Origin: Edaphobacter sp.
Lineage (GTDB): Bacteria > Acidobacteriota > Terriglobia > Terriglobales > Acidobacteriaceae
Assembly: GCA_025462755.1 (NCBI GenBank)
Contig: JAOAPF010000439.1
Span: 1 to 38,949, forward strand
Direction of reading: 5' to 3'
Length of the DNA stretch: 38,949 bases
Each line of letters begins with the position of its first letter. Position 1 is the stretch's first letter. A program made the translations under genes and the position numbers. The notes under the pieces are model-generated. The model was not told the DNA's origin and ran no database searches. It was given only the letters and a program-made list of their open reading frames with translations. Below are positions 17,253-25,625 of the stretch, piece after piece.

Positions 17253-17632
17253 AGTATTTGTCTAGCCTCGACGCCACCTTCGCTGCCCTCAGCGACCCCA
17301 CGCGTCGAACCATCCTCACCACGCTGCAACGAGGCCATGCCTCCGTCACTCAGCTGGCGAGCCCGCACAGCATCTCCATGCCGGCCATCCTGAAGCACCT
17401 CAACGTCCTCGAGCAAGCCGGCCTCATCGAGCAGAAAAAAACTGGCCGGGTCCGCATGTGCCGCCTCACCGTAGCCCCCATGCAGCAGGCCGCCGACTGG
17501 CTCTCCCTCTACCGCGTCTTCTGGGAGAACCAACTCGACAACCTAGGCAAATTTCTTCAGCAAACCGATCCCAAAAAAGAGGAGAACAAAGCATGTCGCA
17601 AGCAGCCGTCGCATCCCCGTCGTCGCTCCTGA
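17246..17632 (+). CDS. ArsR-family winged-helix repressor
   Basis: 128-residue DNA-binding protein with the ArsR/SmtB layout: ALSDPTRRTILTTLQRG, the recognition helix region SISMPAILKHLNVLEQAG and a wing IEQKKTGRVRMCRLT. No metal-binding Cys motif (ELCVCDL type) is seen, so it is not a classic arsenic or zinc sensor. Pairing with a downstream SRPBCC gene is the common 'ArsR-AHSA1' arrangement. Its last 40 bases overlap that gene, including an excellent internal ribosome-binding site. Confidence 0.9.
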   Translation: MVKYLSSLDATFAALSDPTRRTILTTLQRGHASVTQLASPHSISMPAILKHLNVLEQAGLIEQKKTGRVRMCRLTVAPMQQAADWLSLYRVFWENQLDNLGKFLQQTDPKKEENKACRKQPSHPRRRS

Positions 17633-18045
17633 TCTCTCGCACCTACCCCGCATCGGTCGAACGCGTCTTCAAAGCGTGGACCGACGCCAACCAACTCGGC
17701 CAGTGGTTCGCGCCCACCGACGACTACACCACTAAGGCCAACGTCGACCTCCGGGTAGGCCACGAGTACCGCATCGTCATCACCCACAAAGGCGGCAACG
17801 TCCACACCATCCTCGGCACCTACCGCCTCATCGACCCGCCCCGAAAACTCGTCTACACGTGGCGCTGGGAAGGCGGCCCCATGACCGACACTCTCGTCAC
17901 CGTCGACTTCGCCCCCGATGGCGAGGCCACCAAAGTCACCATCACCCACGAGCAGTTCACCAACACCGAAGACCGCGACAAACATAACGAAGGCTGGAAC
18001 GGCTGCCTGAACCGCCTGCAGCGCACTGTCACAACGGCCATCTAG
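17593..18045 (+). CDS. SRPBCC (AHSA1-like) domain protein
   Basis: 150 residues with the Bet v 1-like helix-grip fold: ISRTYPASVERVFKAWTDA at the N-terminus, a central TYRLIDPPRKLVYTWRWE strand pair, and the C-terminal helix EGWNGCLNRLQRTV. Such proteins bind hydrophobic ligands; the ligand here is unknown. ATG 17593 follows GAGGAGA at normal spacing and lies within the end of the arsR-type gene, so the two are co-translated. Confidence 0.9.
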   Translation: MSQAAVASPSSLLISRTYPASVERVFKAWTDANQLGQWFAPTDDYTTKANVDLRVGHEYRIVITHKGGNVHTILGTYRLIDPPRKLVYTWRWEGGPMTDTLVTVDFAPDGEATKVTITHEQFTNTEDRDKHNEGWNGCLNRLQRTVTTAI

Positions 18046-18147
18046 TCGATCGTTGATCAACTGAAAACCGATTCGCTGAAGACCGATGGAGATAGTCTTC
18101 GTTCCTGTCAGTTCGCAACGCCACTAAAGCCGTACCAAGGAGAGATC

Positions 18148-18510
18148 ATGGCAAATCCGTTCGTCTACGTAGAACTCAACACCACCGACCTCAGCCCCTC
18201 GAAGGCCTTCTACTCAAAACTCTTCGACTGGAAACTCGAAGACGTACCCAACATGGAAATGGACTACACCTTCATCAAGAACGGCGACACTCCCATCGGC
18301 GGCATGATGAAACATCCCATGCCCGGCGCGCCCTCTATGTGGCTGCCCTATGTCGGCGTCGACGACATCAACGCCGCCACCGCGAAGGCAAAGTCCCTCG
18401 GCGCCAAGGTCATCGTCGATGTCCGCGAGGTCATGGGCCACGGCCACATGAGCGTCCTCAGCGATCCGACGGGTGCCACTATCGCCCTCTGGCAGCCGAA
18501 ACAAGCATAG
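18148..18510 (+). CDS. VOC-family (glyoxalase/bleomycin-resistance-like) protein
   Basis: 120-residue vicinal-oxygen-chelate protein with two beta-alpha-beta-beta-beta modules: FVYVELNTTDLSPSKAFYSK at the start and LSDPTGATIALWQ at the end. Members of this subfamily are often encoded beside SRPBCC proteins, as here. A strong ribosome-binding site (AAGGAGA) precedes the ATG. A metal-site Glu/His set is not assured, so enzymatic activity is uncertain. Only three bases separate its stop from that of the convergent peptide-binding gene. Confidence 0.88.
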   Translation: MANPFVYVELNTTDLSPSKAFYSKLFDWKLEDVPNMEMDYTFIKNGDTPIGGMMKHPMPGAPSMWLPYVGVDDINAATAKAKSLGAKVIVDVREVMGHGHMSVLSDPTGATIALWQPKQA

Positions 18511-18513
18511 CCA

Positions 18514-20193
18514 CTAACGCGCAACGTGCCCGGTAACTTCGGCCTCTCGTAAAAAGTCTAAGTTGCCGGACGCTCGCGGCCGCACATCCACCAAGCGCCG
18601 CGTGTGCACCACCTCATTATTCGGATACCACAGCGGAATCCCCGGCAACTCTTCCGCCAGAATCTGCTGCACCTCCACATAGTCCTTCTTCCTCACCGCC
18701 CGATCCAGCGAAGCCGAAGCCTCTGCCAACAAAGCATCCACCCGCGGATTGGAATACCGTCCCCGATTCCCACCCTTCGGAGGAAAACTCCCCGATCCGT
18801 ACGCATACCGAAAAATGTCGGGGTCTTCGTTACTCCCAATCCAACGCAGCGCATAAATCTGAAACGCACCCTTGGTCACATCCGCATAAAATGTCCCAAA
18901 CTCCGCCGACCGAATTTCAAGCTGGATCCCCGCCGCCCTCAACTGCTGCTGCAACACCGCCGCCATCAGTCGAGTCGTCTCATCCGTGCTCGTCTTCATC
19001 GTCAACCGCATTCGCACGCCGTCCTTCTTAGCAGGGAACCCCGCCTCCTCCAGCAACCGCTGCGCCCGAGCCACATCATGCGGATACTGCGCCAGCTCAG
19101 CATCGGTAGCCGCTGCCCAATGTCCCGTGGGCAACAAAGTATTCGCCAGCCGAGCCTGCCCACGCCATATAGCATCGACAATCGCCTGCCGATCAATCGC
19201 ACAGGCCACCGCCTGCCGCACCCGCTTGTCCTTCAATACTTTATCTGTAACATTGAAAGTTACATAAACCACCGGCGACCCCGCGCCCGACTCTACCTTC
19301 AGATTCGGCTGTGCCTCCAGCGTATGCACCATATCCAGCGTCACCACATTGCTCGCCAGATCAGCCGACCCTTTCTTCAACTCCAGCGCGCTCGTAATCG
19401 TATCCGGCACCACCGTAAACCCTATCCGCTCGATCCTCTGCGCCCCTGCCGCCATCGCAGGCATCGCGCTAGCCCGATCCGCCCAGTAATCGTGGTTCCG
19501 CTCCACGATCACCTCTTTATCCTGCACCGCACTGACAAACTTGAACGGCCCCGACCCAACGGGATGCAACCCAAAATCCCTCCCCGAACCCCGAGGTACC
19601 ACCCCAAACAACCCATCGCTCATATTGAACAACAATCCCGAATCCGGCCGCTGCATCCGCACCACCACCGTAAGCCGATCCCGCGCCTCCGCCCAATCCA
19701 CAGCCGCAAAGTTCCCACCCTTCGCCGTGACTAGCGACCCATCGATCAAACTCTGAATCGTGTAAGCCACATCCGCCGCCTCAAGCGGCCTTCCATCATG
19801 AAACCGCACCCCATCCCGCAGATGAAACACCCAAGTCAGCGCATCCGGCTGCTCCCAACTCGCAGCCAGCCACGGCTGCAATTCATAATGCTCATCCTTC
19901 TTCACCAGCGCATCAAAGATCTGCCCACCCACCCGCTCCGACTGCGCATCCGTCCCCACCCGCAGATCCAGATTATTCGGACTACTCTCAATAATCATCA
20001 CCACCGAGCCCGGCTCTTCCACCCGTCCCCGACACCCAGCCATCAACAAGCACCCAACCACCATCACGCCCCCCAAAATCCGGGTACAGGTTCGGGTACA
20101 AAACCGGGTGCCCCATCCTTTCGCAGTCTCATCGCGATAAGGTGGGGTATTCGCGAAGCGAACCGCTTTCTTCCGTCCAGCCGCAAAAATCAT
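18514..20193 (-). CDS. SBP_bac_5-type peptide-binding lipoprotein
   Basis: Extracytoplasmic peptide/opine binding protein of 559 residues. Family signatures: VGGQIFDALVKKD, LTWVFHLRDGVRFHDGRPL, AADVAYTIQSLID and YALRWIGSNEDPD. A lipobox ends at Cys54 (LLMAGC) after a hydrophobic stretch. ATG 20193 overlaps the anmK stop (ATGA), so the N-terminus is expected to include residues 12-31, which are coded by a family-A dispersed repeat; a later ATG would leave only about ten residues before the Cys. No permease genes are adjacent. Coupling with anmK suggests murein-peptide uptake, as with MppA, but that is inference. Confidence 0.88.
   Translation of the reverse strand: MIFAAGRKKAVRFANTPPYRDETAKGWGTRFCTRTCTRILGGVMVVGCLLMAGCRGRVEEPGSVVMIIESSPNNLDLRVGTDAQSERVGGQIFDALVKKDEHYELQPWLAASWEQPDALTWVFHLRDGVRFHDGRPLEAADVAYTIQSLIDGSLVTAKGGNFAAVDWAEARDRLTVVVRMQRPDSGLLFNMSDGLFGVVPRGSGRDFGLHPVGSGPFKFVSAVQDKEVIVERNHDYWADRASAMPAMAAGAQRIERIGFTVVPDTITSALELKKGSADLASNVVTLDMVHTLEAQPNLKVESGAGSPVVYVTFNVTDKVLKDKRVRQAVACAIDRQAIVDAIWRGQARLANTLLPTGHWAAATDAELAQYPHDVARAQRLLEEAGFPAKKDGVRMRLTMKTSTDETTRLMAAVLQQQLRAAGIQLEIRSAEFGTFYADVTKGAFQIYALRWIGSNEDPDIFRYAYGSGSFPPKGGNRGRYSNPRVDALLAEASASLDRAVRKKDYVEVQQILAEELPGIPLWYPNNEVVHTRRLVDVRPRASGNLDFLREAEVTGHVAR
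20102..20160. repeat. dispersed palindromic repeat, family A, copy 3 (in the lipoprotein N-terminus)
   Basis: Runs from AACCGGGTGCCCCATCCTTT through CGCAGTCTCATCGCGATAAG to GTGGGGTATTCGCGAAGCG. It matches the lolE copies and codes residues about 12-31 of the peptide-binding lipoprotein. Confidence 0.75.
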
Positions 20194-21398
20194 CCGCGGC
20201 TAACCTTCCCCAACACCACCGCCCGCCTCGCACCCGTAGCCGCGGGAACATTCCCCGGCAATTCATTCCAACTCAACCACGCCATCAGAGCAAACGCCAC
20301 CGCCTCCTTAGCCTGAGCCGGAACGCCCAACTCCTCCATCATCCTCACCTTCACCTTCAGCGGTCCCAATCCATCCCGCAGCATCCCCATCAACACGTCG
20401 TTTTTCGCGCCACCGCCTGCCACTACAAACTCCACCGGAGCCAACAGAGCCGTCTTCCCAACATGCCCCGAAACAAATCGCCGATAAGCATCCACAACGG
20501 AAGCCGCCGTCAAAGCCGTTGCCGTAGTCACAACGTCCTCATCGCGGTCCACTCGTCCACCCGCCTTCCGGCACATCGCAATAAATCGCGAAACAAACGC
20601 CTCGCCAAACTGCTCACGCCCGCAAGACTTCGGCGGCAGGGCAGAGAAGTACCCCTCCTCCAAAATCCACTCCACCACATCCTTCAACACCTTGCCCGTC
20701 CGAGCCACCACCCCGCCCTTATCAAACTCCCGCTCATACAGCCGCCGCATACAAGCATCCATCACCATGTTCCCCGGCCCCGTATCGAACGCCATCACGC
20801 CATCCACGCTCGCCCCCGCAGGAATCGCCGTCAAATTCCCGATCCCTCCCAGGTTCTGCAGCACCCTGCTCACTGTCGACGAACGAAACATACAGTAATC
20901 CAGCATCGGCACCAGCGGAGCCCCCTGCCCACCCGCAGCAACATCCGCCGGCCGAAAGTCACTCACCACCGGAACTCGCAATCGCTCTGCAATCACCGCC
21001 GCCTCACCCATCTGCCACGTAGCCCGCAGCACTCTCCCCAGATATTTCTCCGCCGCTCCCTGGTGATACACCGTCTGCCCGTGACACCCCACCAGCCCCA
21101 CCTTCACTCCAACCTTCTCCTGAGCCTTCTCCACCGCATCCGCATACACCTCACCCAGCCGCCAGTTCAATCTCGCCAGCTCCGCAACCGAGATCGCCTC
21201 CGCATCCATCGCGCCCAGCACCGCAGCCCGCACGGCCTTCGGATAAGCCACCCCCACGTGCCCCAGCAGCTTCACAACTGGCATTCCGCCCTTCACCCGC
21301 GCCGGCGAAATCCGGCACACCGCCACATCCACCCCATCCGCGGAAGTCCCACTCATCACTCCCGCTACGACCATGCTCTTCATCTGATCACCGATCAT
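20190..21398 (-). CDS. anmK: anhydro-N-acetylmuramic acid kinase
   Basis: Cytosolic kinase of about 402 residues that hydrolyses and phosphorylates 1,6-anhydroMurNAc to MurNAc-6-phosphate in cell-wall recycling. Hallmark N-terminal phosphate motif GVMSGTSADGVDVAV; further conserved LVGCHGQTVYHQG, VSDFRPADVAAGGQGAPLVP, LQNLGGIGNLTAIP and DTGPGNMVMDA. Length fits the family (about 370 plus a C-terminal extension). The ATG at 21383 (MKSMVVAGVMSG) is an equally likely start. Overlaps the downstream peptide-binding lipoprotein by four bases. No murQ is seen nearby. Confidence 0.93.
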   Translation of the reverse strand: MIGDQMKSMVVAGVMSGTSADGVDVAVCRISPARVKGGMPVVKLLGHVGVAYPKAVRAAVLGAMDAEAISVAELARLNWRLGEVYADAVEKAQEKVGVKVGLVGCHGQTVYHQGAAEKYLGRVLRATWQMGEAAVIAERLRVPVVSDFRPADVAAGGQGAPLVPMLDYCMFRSSTVSRVLQNLGGIGNLTAIPAGASVDGVMAFDTGPGNMVMDACMRRLYEREFDKGGVVARTGKVLKDVVEWILEEGYFSALPPKSCGREQFGEAFVSRFIAMCRKAGGRVDRDEDVVTTATALTAASVVDAYRRFVSGHVGKTALLAPVEFVVAGGGAKNDVLMGMLRDGLGPLKVKVRMMEELGVPAQAKEAVAFALMAWLSWNELPGNVPAATGARRAVVLGKVSRG

Positions 21399-21422
21399 CC
21401 AGCCTTTTCGTCTCTCATAAAA

Positions 21423-21503
21423 ATTGTCGTCCTGAGCAAAGTCACTCGCGCACTTTGCGAGTGACGCAATCGAAGCACCTGCGGTTGCTGTTGTCGTTGC
21501 CTG
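21423..21503. repeat. dispersed repeat family R, intergenic copy with internal hairpin
   Basis: Begins TTGTCGTCCTGAGC and ends with GCGGTTGCTGTTGTCGTTGC like the other family-R tails. Contains a perfect 9-base stem GTCACTCGC (21441-21449) / GCGAGTGAC (21457-21465) with a 7-base loop. It lies between mutS and anmK and could end the mutS message. Confidence 0.6.
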
Positions 21504-21513
21504 TTCTCTCCCA

Positions 21514-24276
21514 CTATCCCTTCAACTCCCGCTGCAACTCCGCAAGCAAATTCAGCGCCTCTCTCGGCGTCAAACCATCCACATCCGCCTCCGCCAGCCG
21601 GTCCACAATCCTCTGCGAAAGCGGAGTGAACATCGTCATCTGCATCTGCGCCGCCGCGGGCGAAGCCTCCCGCACCTGTTGCGTCTCCGCCTTCTCATGT
21701 ACCTTCAACACCTCGCGCGCCCGCGCAATCACACCCGCAGGCAAACCCGCCAGCTTAGCAACCTCAATTCCATAGCTCTTACTAGCCGGCCCCGCCTCCA
21801 CCGTATGCAGAAACACAATCCCTCCTGTCGTCTCCTTCACCGTCACCCGCAGATTCGTCAGCCGCTCCAGCCGCTCCGCCAGCAGCGTCAGCTCATGGTA
21901 GTGCGTCGCAAACAGCGTCCGCGCCCCAATTTGATCATGTAAATGTTCCACCGTAGCCCACGCCAGACTCAACCCATCATACGTAGCCGTGCCACGCCCC
22001 ATCTCATCCAGCAACACCAGCGACCGGTTCGTAGCCGTATTCAAAATCGCCGCCGTCTCAGTCATCTCCACCATGAACGTAGACCGTCCGCGAGCGACAT
22101 TATCACTCGCGCCAATCCGCGTATAAATGCGGTCCACCAATCCCAGCCGCATCCTCTCCGCCGGAACAAAGCAGCCCATCTGCGCCATCACAACCAACAG
22201 CGCCGCCATCCGCAGATACGTACTCTTGCCCCCCATATTCGGCCCCGTAATCAACAACACTGCCGGCCCCGTCTTTGCATCCAAGCCGACATCCATATAA
22301 ACCGAGTTCGGCACAAATCGCCCACCACCCGACTCCTCCAGCCGCCGCTCCACCACCGGATGCCGCGCCTGCACAAACTCCAGCACGCCCGACTCCTCCA
22401 CCTGCGGCTTCACCCACCCGCGCAACGCAGCCAGATGCGCAAAGCAGCCCAGCAGATCAATCTCCGCCACCTTCCGCGCCGTCTCCCGCATCCGTCCAGC
22501 CGCCTCCAGCAACTGCCGCCGCAACTCCGCAAAGATCCGCCGCTCGATCTCTCCACTCCGCTCCTGCGCGGTCAAAATCTTCGTCTCATACTCCTTCAAC
22601 TCCGGCGTCGTAAACCGCTCCGCATTCACCAGCGTCTGCTTCCGCTCATAATCCGCCGGCACTGCCTTCGCATTCGCCTTTGTAACCTCCAGGTAATATC
22701 CGAAAACCGTATTGAACCGCACCTTCAGCGACCCAATCCCAGTCCGCGCCCTCTCCCGCTCCTCAATCGCCGCCAGCGACTGCCGCCCACTCTTGCTCAA
22801 CTCCCGCAGCTCATCCAGCTCAGCATCGACACCCTCGCGAATCGCCCCACCATCCCCCAGCGAAACCGGCGGCTCCTCCGCAATCGTCCGCACAATCATC
22901 TCGTGCAGATCCTCCAGTGGATCGACACTCCCACCCAACTCACGCCACTTCGCACTCTCAAACATCTTCACCGCCACCACCACCCCCGGCAGACAACCAA
23001 ACGTCTTCGCCAGCGACATCATCTCTCTTGGCCCAGCAGAATCCAGCGCCACCCTCCCCAGCAGCCGTTCCAAATCGAGCACTCCATCCATCGACCGCCG
23101 CAGCCCCTCCCGCCGCCTCAAATCCCCCGCAGCCTCACCCACCGCCTCCAGCCGAGCCTCAATCTCCCTCAACCCACTAGCCGGCCGCAGCAGCGAAGCC
23201 CGCAACAATCGCTTTCCCATCGGCGTACAACAGGCATCCATCGTGTAGAACAACGTAGTCTGCGCCGACTCTCCTGAAAACAGCGGCTCCACCAGCTCCA
23301 GGTTCCGCACACTCACCGCATCAAGCTCAAGACAAGTCGACCGCTCATAGAACCGCAACCCATCCACGTGCTCCAATCCACCCTGCTTGGTCTGCCGCAT
23401 GTAGTGCAGCAAAGCCCCCGCCGCTACAGCCGCAAATTCATGCCCACCCAGCCCCATACCATCCAGCGAATGCACCTTGAAATGATTCCGCACCAGAGGG
23501 ACCGCATACTCCGCCGTAAACACCCACTCCTCCAGCGCCGTCTTCGTCCGAATCCCATCCAAACCTGCGCTGGCCTCCGCCTCCGAGCCCCCCCTTTTTT
23601 GAATGTTGTTGTCACTCTGTGCGGAGCGAAGAACCCCCGCATTTTTCTTTTGTTGTTGCTTGTTTTCCTCACCGAGTCCTAACGTCCCGCTCGCACCAAC
23701 CCCACCCAACAACCCCGCCCCATACAACAACTCCACCGGACGAACCCTACCCACTTCATCCACAACCGCAGCCCATGCGCTTACACCCGAAAACTCCGTA
23801 GCCCGAAACTCCCCGGTAGAGAGATCCAGCAAAGCCAACCCACAAATCTGCGAAGCCCCAGAACCCAACACACAAATACTAGCCAAATAATTACTCTGCT
23901 CCGCCCCCAGAGTAGGATCGAGCGCCGTCCCAGGCGTCAAAACCCGAGTCACCTCCCGTCGCACAATCGTCTTCGTCTGCTTCGGGTCCTCCATCTGCTC
24001 GCACAAGGCAATCTTGTACCCCAGGCGCAGCAGCTTCTGCACATAGCCTTCGGCCGCATGATACGGAACCCCGCACATCGGCTGCTTCTTCTCTCTGTCT
24101 CTCGCGGTCAGCGTAAGCTGTAGCACACGCGACACTAGGATCGCATCCTCATAGAACAACTCATAGAAGTCCCCGATCCTGCAGAACATCAGGCAGTCCG
24201 GATACTGTTCTTTCGCCGCAAAGTACTGCCGCATCACCGGTGTCAGCGTAGCTTCACTTGTCGTTTCATTCCCCAT
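21514..24276 (-). CDS. mutS: DNA mismatch repair protein MutS with repeat-derived insert
   Basis: Mismatch-recognition ATPase. All domains are present: N-terminal mismatch-binding motif GDFYELFYED, connector, core, clamp, and the ATPase with GPNMGGKSTYLRM, STFMVEMTE, LLDEMGRGTATYDGLS and TLFATHYHELT. ATG 24276 (MGNETTSEATLTPVM) begins at the normal start; ten upstream in-frame codons are probably not used. At about 920 residues it is longer than usual (E. coli 853). The surplus includes about residues 195-235 in the connector domain, a Gln/Lys/Gly-rich stretch with NAGVLRSAQSDN coded by a dispersed repeat. The reading frame is intact throughout. Confidence 0.97.
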   Translation of the reverse strand: MGNETTSEATLTPVMRQYFAAKEQYPDCLMFCRIGDFYELFYEDAILVSRVLQLTLTARDREKKQPMCGVPYHAAEGYVQKLLRLGYKIALCEQMEDPKQTKTIVRREVTRVLTPGTALDPTLGAEQSNYLASICVLGSGASQICGLALLDLSTGEFRATEFSGVSAWAAVVDEVGRVRPVELLYGAGLLGGVGASGTLGLGEENKQQQKKNAGVLRSAQSDNNIQKRGGSEAEASAGLDGIRTKTALEEWVFTAEYAVPLVRNHFKVHSLDGMGLGGHEFAAVAAGALLHYMRQTKQGGLEHVDGLRFYERSTCLELDAVSVRNLELVEPLFSGESAQTTLFYTMDACCTPMGKRLLRASLLRPASGLREIEARLEAVGEAAGDLRRREGLRRSMDGVLDLERLLGRVALDSAGPREMMSLAKTFGCLPGVVVAVKMFESAKWRELGGSVDPLEDLHEMIVRTIAEEPPVSLGDGGAIREGVDAELDELRELSKSGRQSLAAIEERERARTGIGSLKVRFNTVFGYYLEVTKANAKAVPADYERKQTLVNAERFTTPELKEYETKILTAQERSGEIERRIFAELRRQLLEAAGRMRETARKVAEIDLLGCFAHLAALRGWVKPQVEESGVLEFVQARHPVVERRLEESGGGRFVPNSVYMDVGLDAKTGPAVLLITGPNMGGKSTYLRMAALLVVMAQMGCFVPAERMRLGLVDRIYTRIGASDNVARGRSTFMVEMTETAAILNTATNRSLVLLDEMGRGTATYDGLSLAWATVEHLHDQIGARTLFATHYHELTLLAERLERLTNLRVTVKETTGGIVFLHTVEAGPASKSYGIEVAKLAGLPAGVIARAREVLKVHEKAETQQVREASPAAAQMQMTMFTPLSQRIVDRLAEADVDGLTPREALNLLAELQRELKG
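23605..23660. repeat. dispersed repeat family R, copy inside mutS
   Basis: TTGTCACTCTGTGCGG, GCGAAGAACCCCCGCATTT and a TTTTGTTGTTGC tail. Matches the copy in the S55-type gene at 33 of 36 aligned positions and is read in the same frame (NAGVLRSAQSDN). Codes residues about 206-224 of MutS. Confidence 0.85.
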
Positions 24277-24427
24277 AAGCAGAAACGCCAGAATACCGCA
24301 ACGCAAACCTCAAAGCCCAACACCACTCGCTATTGACAACCCCATCAGCCAAACCACCCTCTCACTCTCCTGAGGGAGCAATCCACTCGCGCACGCAAAC
24401 CCAAGTCGAGCCACACAGGAGAACCGA

Positions 24428-24994
24428 ATGTTCAAATCATCCATTAAGGGTAAAAAGGTTGCCATCCTCGCCACCGATGGCTACGAGCAGGTTGAACTCA
24501 CCGAGCCCAAGAGAGATCTAGAGAAAGCAGGAGCAAAAGTTGACGTCCTCTCCATCAAACCCGGCCAGATCAAGGGCTGGGACAAGACCGACTGGGGCAA
24601 GTCCGTCAAAGTCGACCACCTTGTCAACGACGTCAGACCCACCGACTATGACGCCCTCATCCTCCCTGGCGGCCAGATCAACCCCGACAAACTCCGCACC
24701 GATCGCAACGCCGTAGCCTTCATCAAGCAGTTCGTCGAATCCGGAAAACCCGTAGCCGCCATCTGCCATGGCCCCTGGGGCCTCATCGAAGCCGACGTCG
24801 TTAAAGGCAAGACCGTCACGTCATGGCCCTCCGTCCACACCGACCTTAAAAACGCCGGCGCCAAATGGGTCGACAAAGAGGTCGTCCAGGACGGCAACAT
24901 CATCACCAGCCGCAGACCCGAAGACATCCCCGCCTTCAGCAAAAAGATCATCGAAACCCTGGCCAAAACCCCAGCCCTGGCCAAAGCCAGCTAG
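24428..24994 (+). CDS. DJ-1/PfpI family protein
   Basis: 188-residue class-I glutamine-amidotransferase-like protein of the PfpI/YhbO type. Nucleophile elbow AAICHGPWGLIEA with catalytic Cys, N-terminal ILATDGYEQVELTEP with the conserved Glu, and LILPGGQINPDKLR. Members act as stress chaperones, deglycases/glyoxalases or peptidases; which applies cannot be told from sequence. ATG 24428 follows AGGAG at good spacing. It stands alone, divergent from mutS. Confidence 0.93.
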   Translation: MFKSSIKGKKVAILATDGYEQVELTEPKRDLEKAGAKVDVLSIKPGQIKGWDKTDWGKSVKVDHLVNDVRPTDYDALILPGGQINPDKLRTDRNAVAFIKQFVESGKPVAAICHGPWGLIEADVVKGKTVTSWPSVHTDLKNAGAKWVDKEVVQDGNIITSRRPEDIPAFSKKIIETLAKTPALAKAS

Positions 24995-25012
24995 TCGTTC
25001 CTTTCGATCTGC

Positions 25013-25042
25013 TTGGAGCGGCAGTTTCGTCTGCCGCTCCAA
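25013..25042. terminator. strong stem-loop between convergent genes
   Basis: TTGGAGCGGCAG and CTGCCGCTCCAA, a perfect 12-base stem with a 6-base loop (TTTCGT), between the PfpI gene and the PEP-CTERM gene. No T-run follows on either strand, so it is either a termination or an mRNA-stabilising hairpin. Confidence 0.5.
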
Positions 25043-25086
25043 ACAGTGTGGCCGTGAGTGCCGATGGACCGCTCGAAACTTCACAG

Positions 25087-25581
25087 TTAGGAGCGAAGGT
25101 TCCTCTTCAGCGCTCCTGCTGCGCCGAGAATGCCGGTGCCAAAAAGGATGATGCTAGATGGTTCAGGAACGGGCGAGGTTGCCGGAGTGATGGTAACGGT
25201 GGCAGGCGCCGACACCACAAAGTCGTAACTGGCGAAGACGCCCGTAAGGAATGTGGGTGCGCTGGTGGAGCCTGAAAAAAGCTGCGGATTTCCAAAATTG
25301 AACTCACTGGAACTGACTCCGCCACCCAGACCGGCGGTGTAAAAGTAGAAAGTCTCTGGCGTCTGAGCAACCCCGTTAAGGTCATAGGCCACATTCTTGA
25401 TCGAGAAATAGCCACCGTTGGATGTGCTCACTACCGGAGAAGAATCCAGCGAAAACGTGAACACGTCGGAGTTGTTTTCAGTAAGCGTGAAATTATCAAT
25501 AGTTCCCGCATACAGAAACGGGCTTGAGCAAAGGGTAAGAGCGAAGATCGAAGGCAGAAGTTTAACAAACAGCTTTTTCAC
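25087..25581 (-). CDS. PEP-CTERM sorted exported protein
   Basis: 164 residues from a GTG at 25581 preceded by AAGGA. Signal peptide KKLFVKLLPSIFALTLCSS ending near LYAG; a Ser/Thr/Asn-rich beta-type body; and a C-terminal sorting signal PVPEPSSIILFGTGILG followed by a hydrophobic stretch and Arg/Lys. PEP-CTERM proteins are cleaved by exosortase and associated with exopolysaccharide or biofilm. An upstream in-frame start would add 65 residues of non-signal-like sequence, so it was rejected. The DNA shows no C-over-G bias, unlike its neighbours. Confidence 0.88.
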   Translation of the reverse strand: MKKLFVKLLPSIFALTLCSSPFLYAGTIDNFTLTENNSDVFTFSLDSSPVVSTSNGGYFSIKNVAYDLNGVAQTPETFYFYTAGLGGGVSSSEFNFGNPQLFSGSTSAPTFLTGVFASYDFVVSAPATVTITPATSPVPEPSSIILFGTGILGAAGALKRNLRS

Positions 25582-25584
25582 AGT

Positions 25585-25621
25585 AATCCTTGTAGTTAGG
25601 GAGTTAGAGATTGCAAGGATT
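25585..25621 (-). promoter_or_regulatory. inverted repeat covering the PEP-CTERM ribosome-binding site
   Basis: AATCCTTG (25585-25592 on the + strand) and CAAGGATT (25614-25621), perfect 8-base inverted copies with a 21-base loop. In the transcript the AAGGA of the ribosome-binding site would be paired. If transcription starts at the sigma-54 site, only part of the upstream arm is transcribed and the repeat would act as DNA instead. Confidence 0.45.
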
Positions 25622-25625
25622 CTCA

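Noticed and set aside
20142..23277. Long plus-strand frames across anmK and mutS
   Set aside because: Composition (Arg, His, Pro, Gln) is that of antisense frames in this skewed DNA; anmK and mutS are unambiguous on the other strand.
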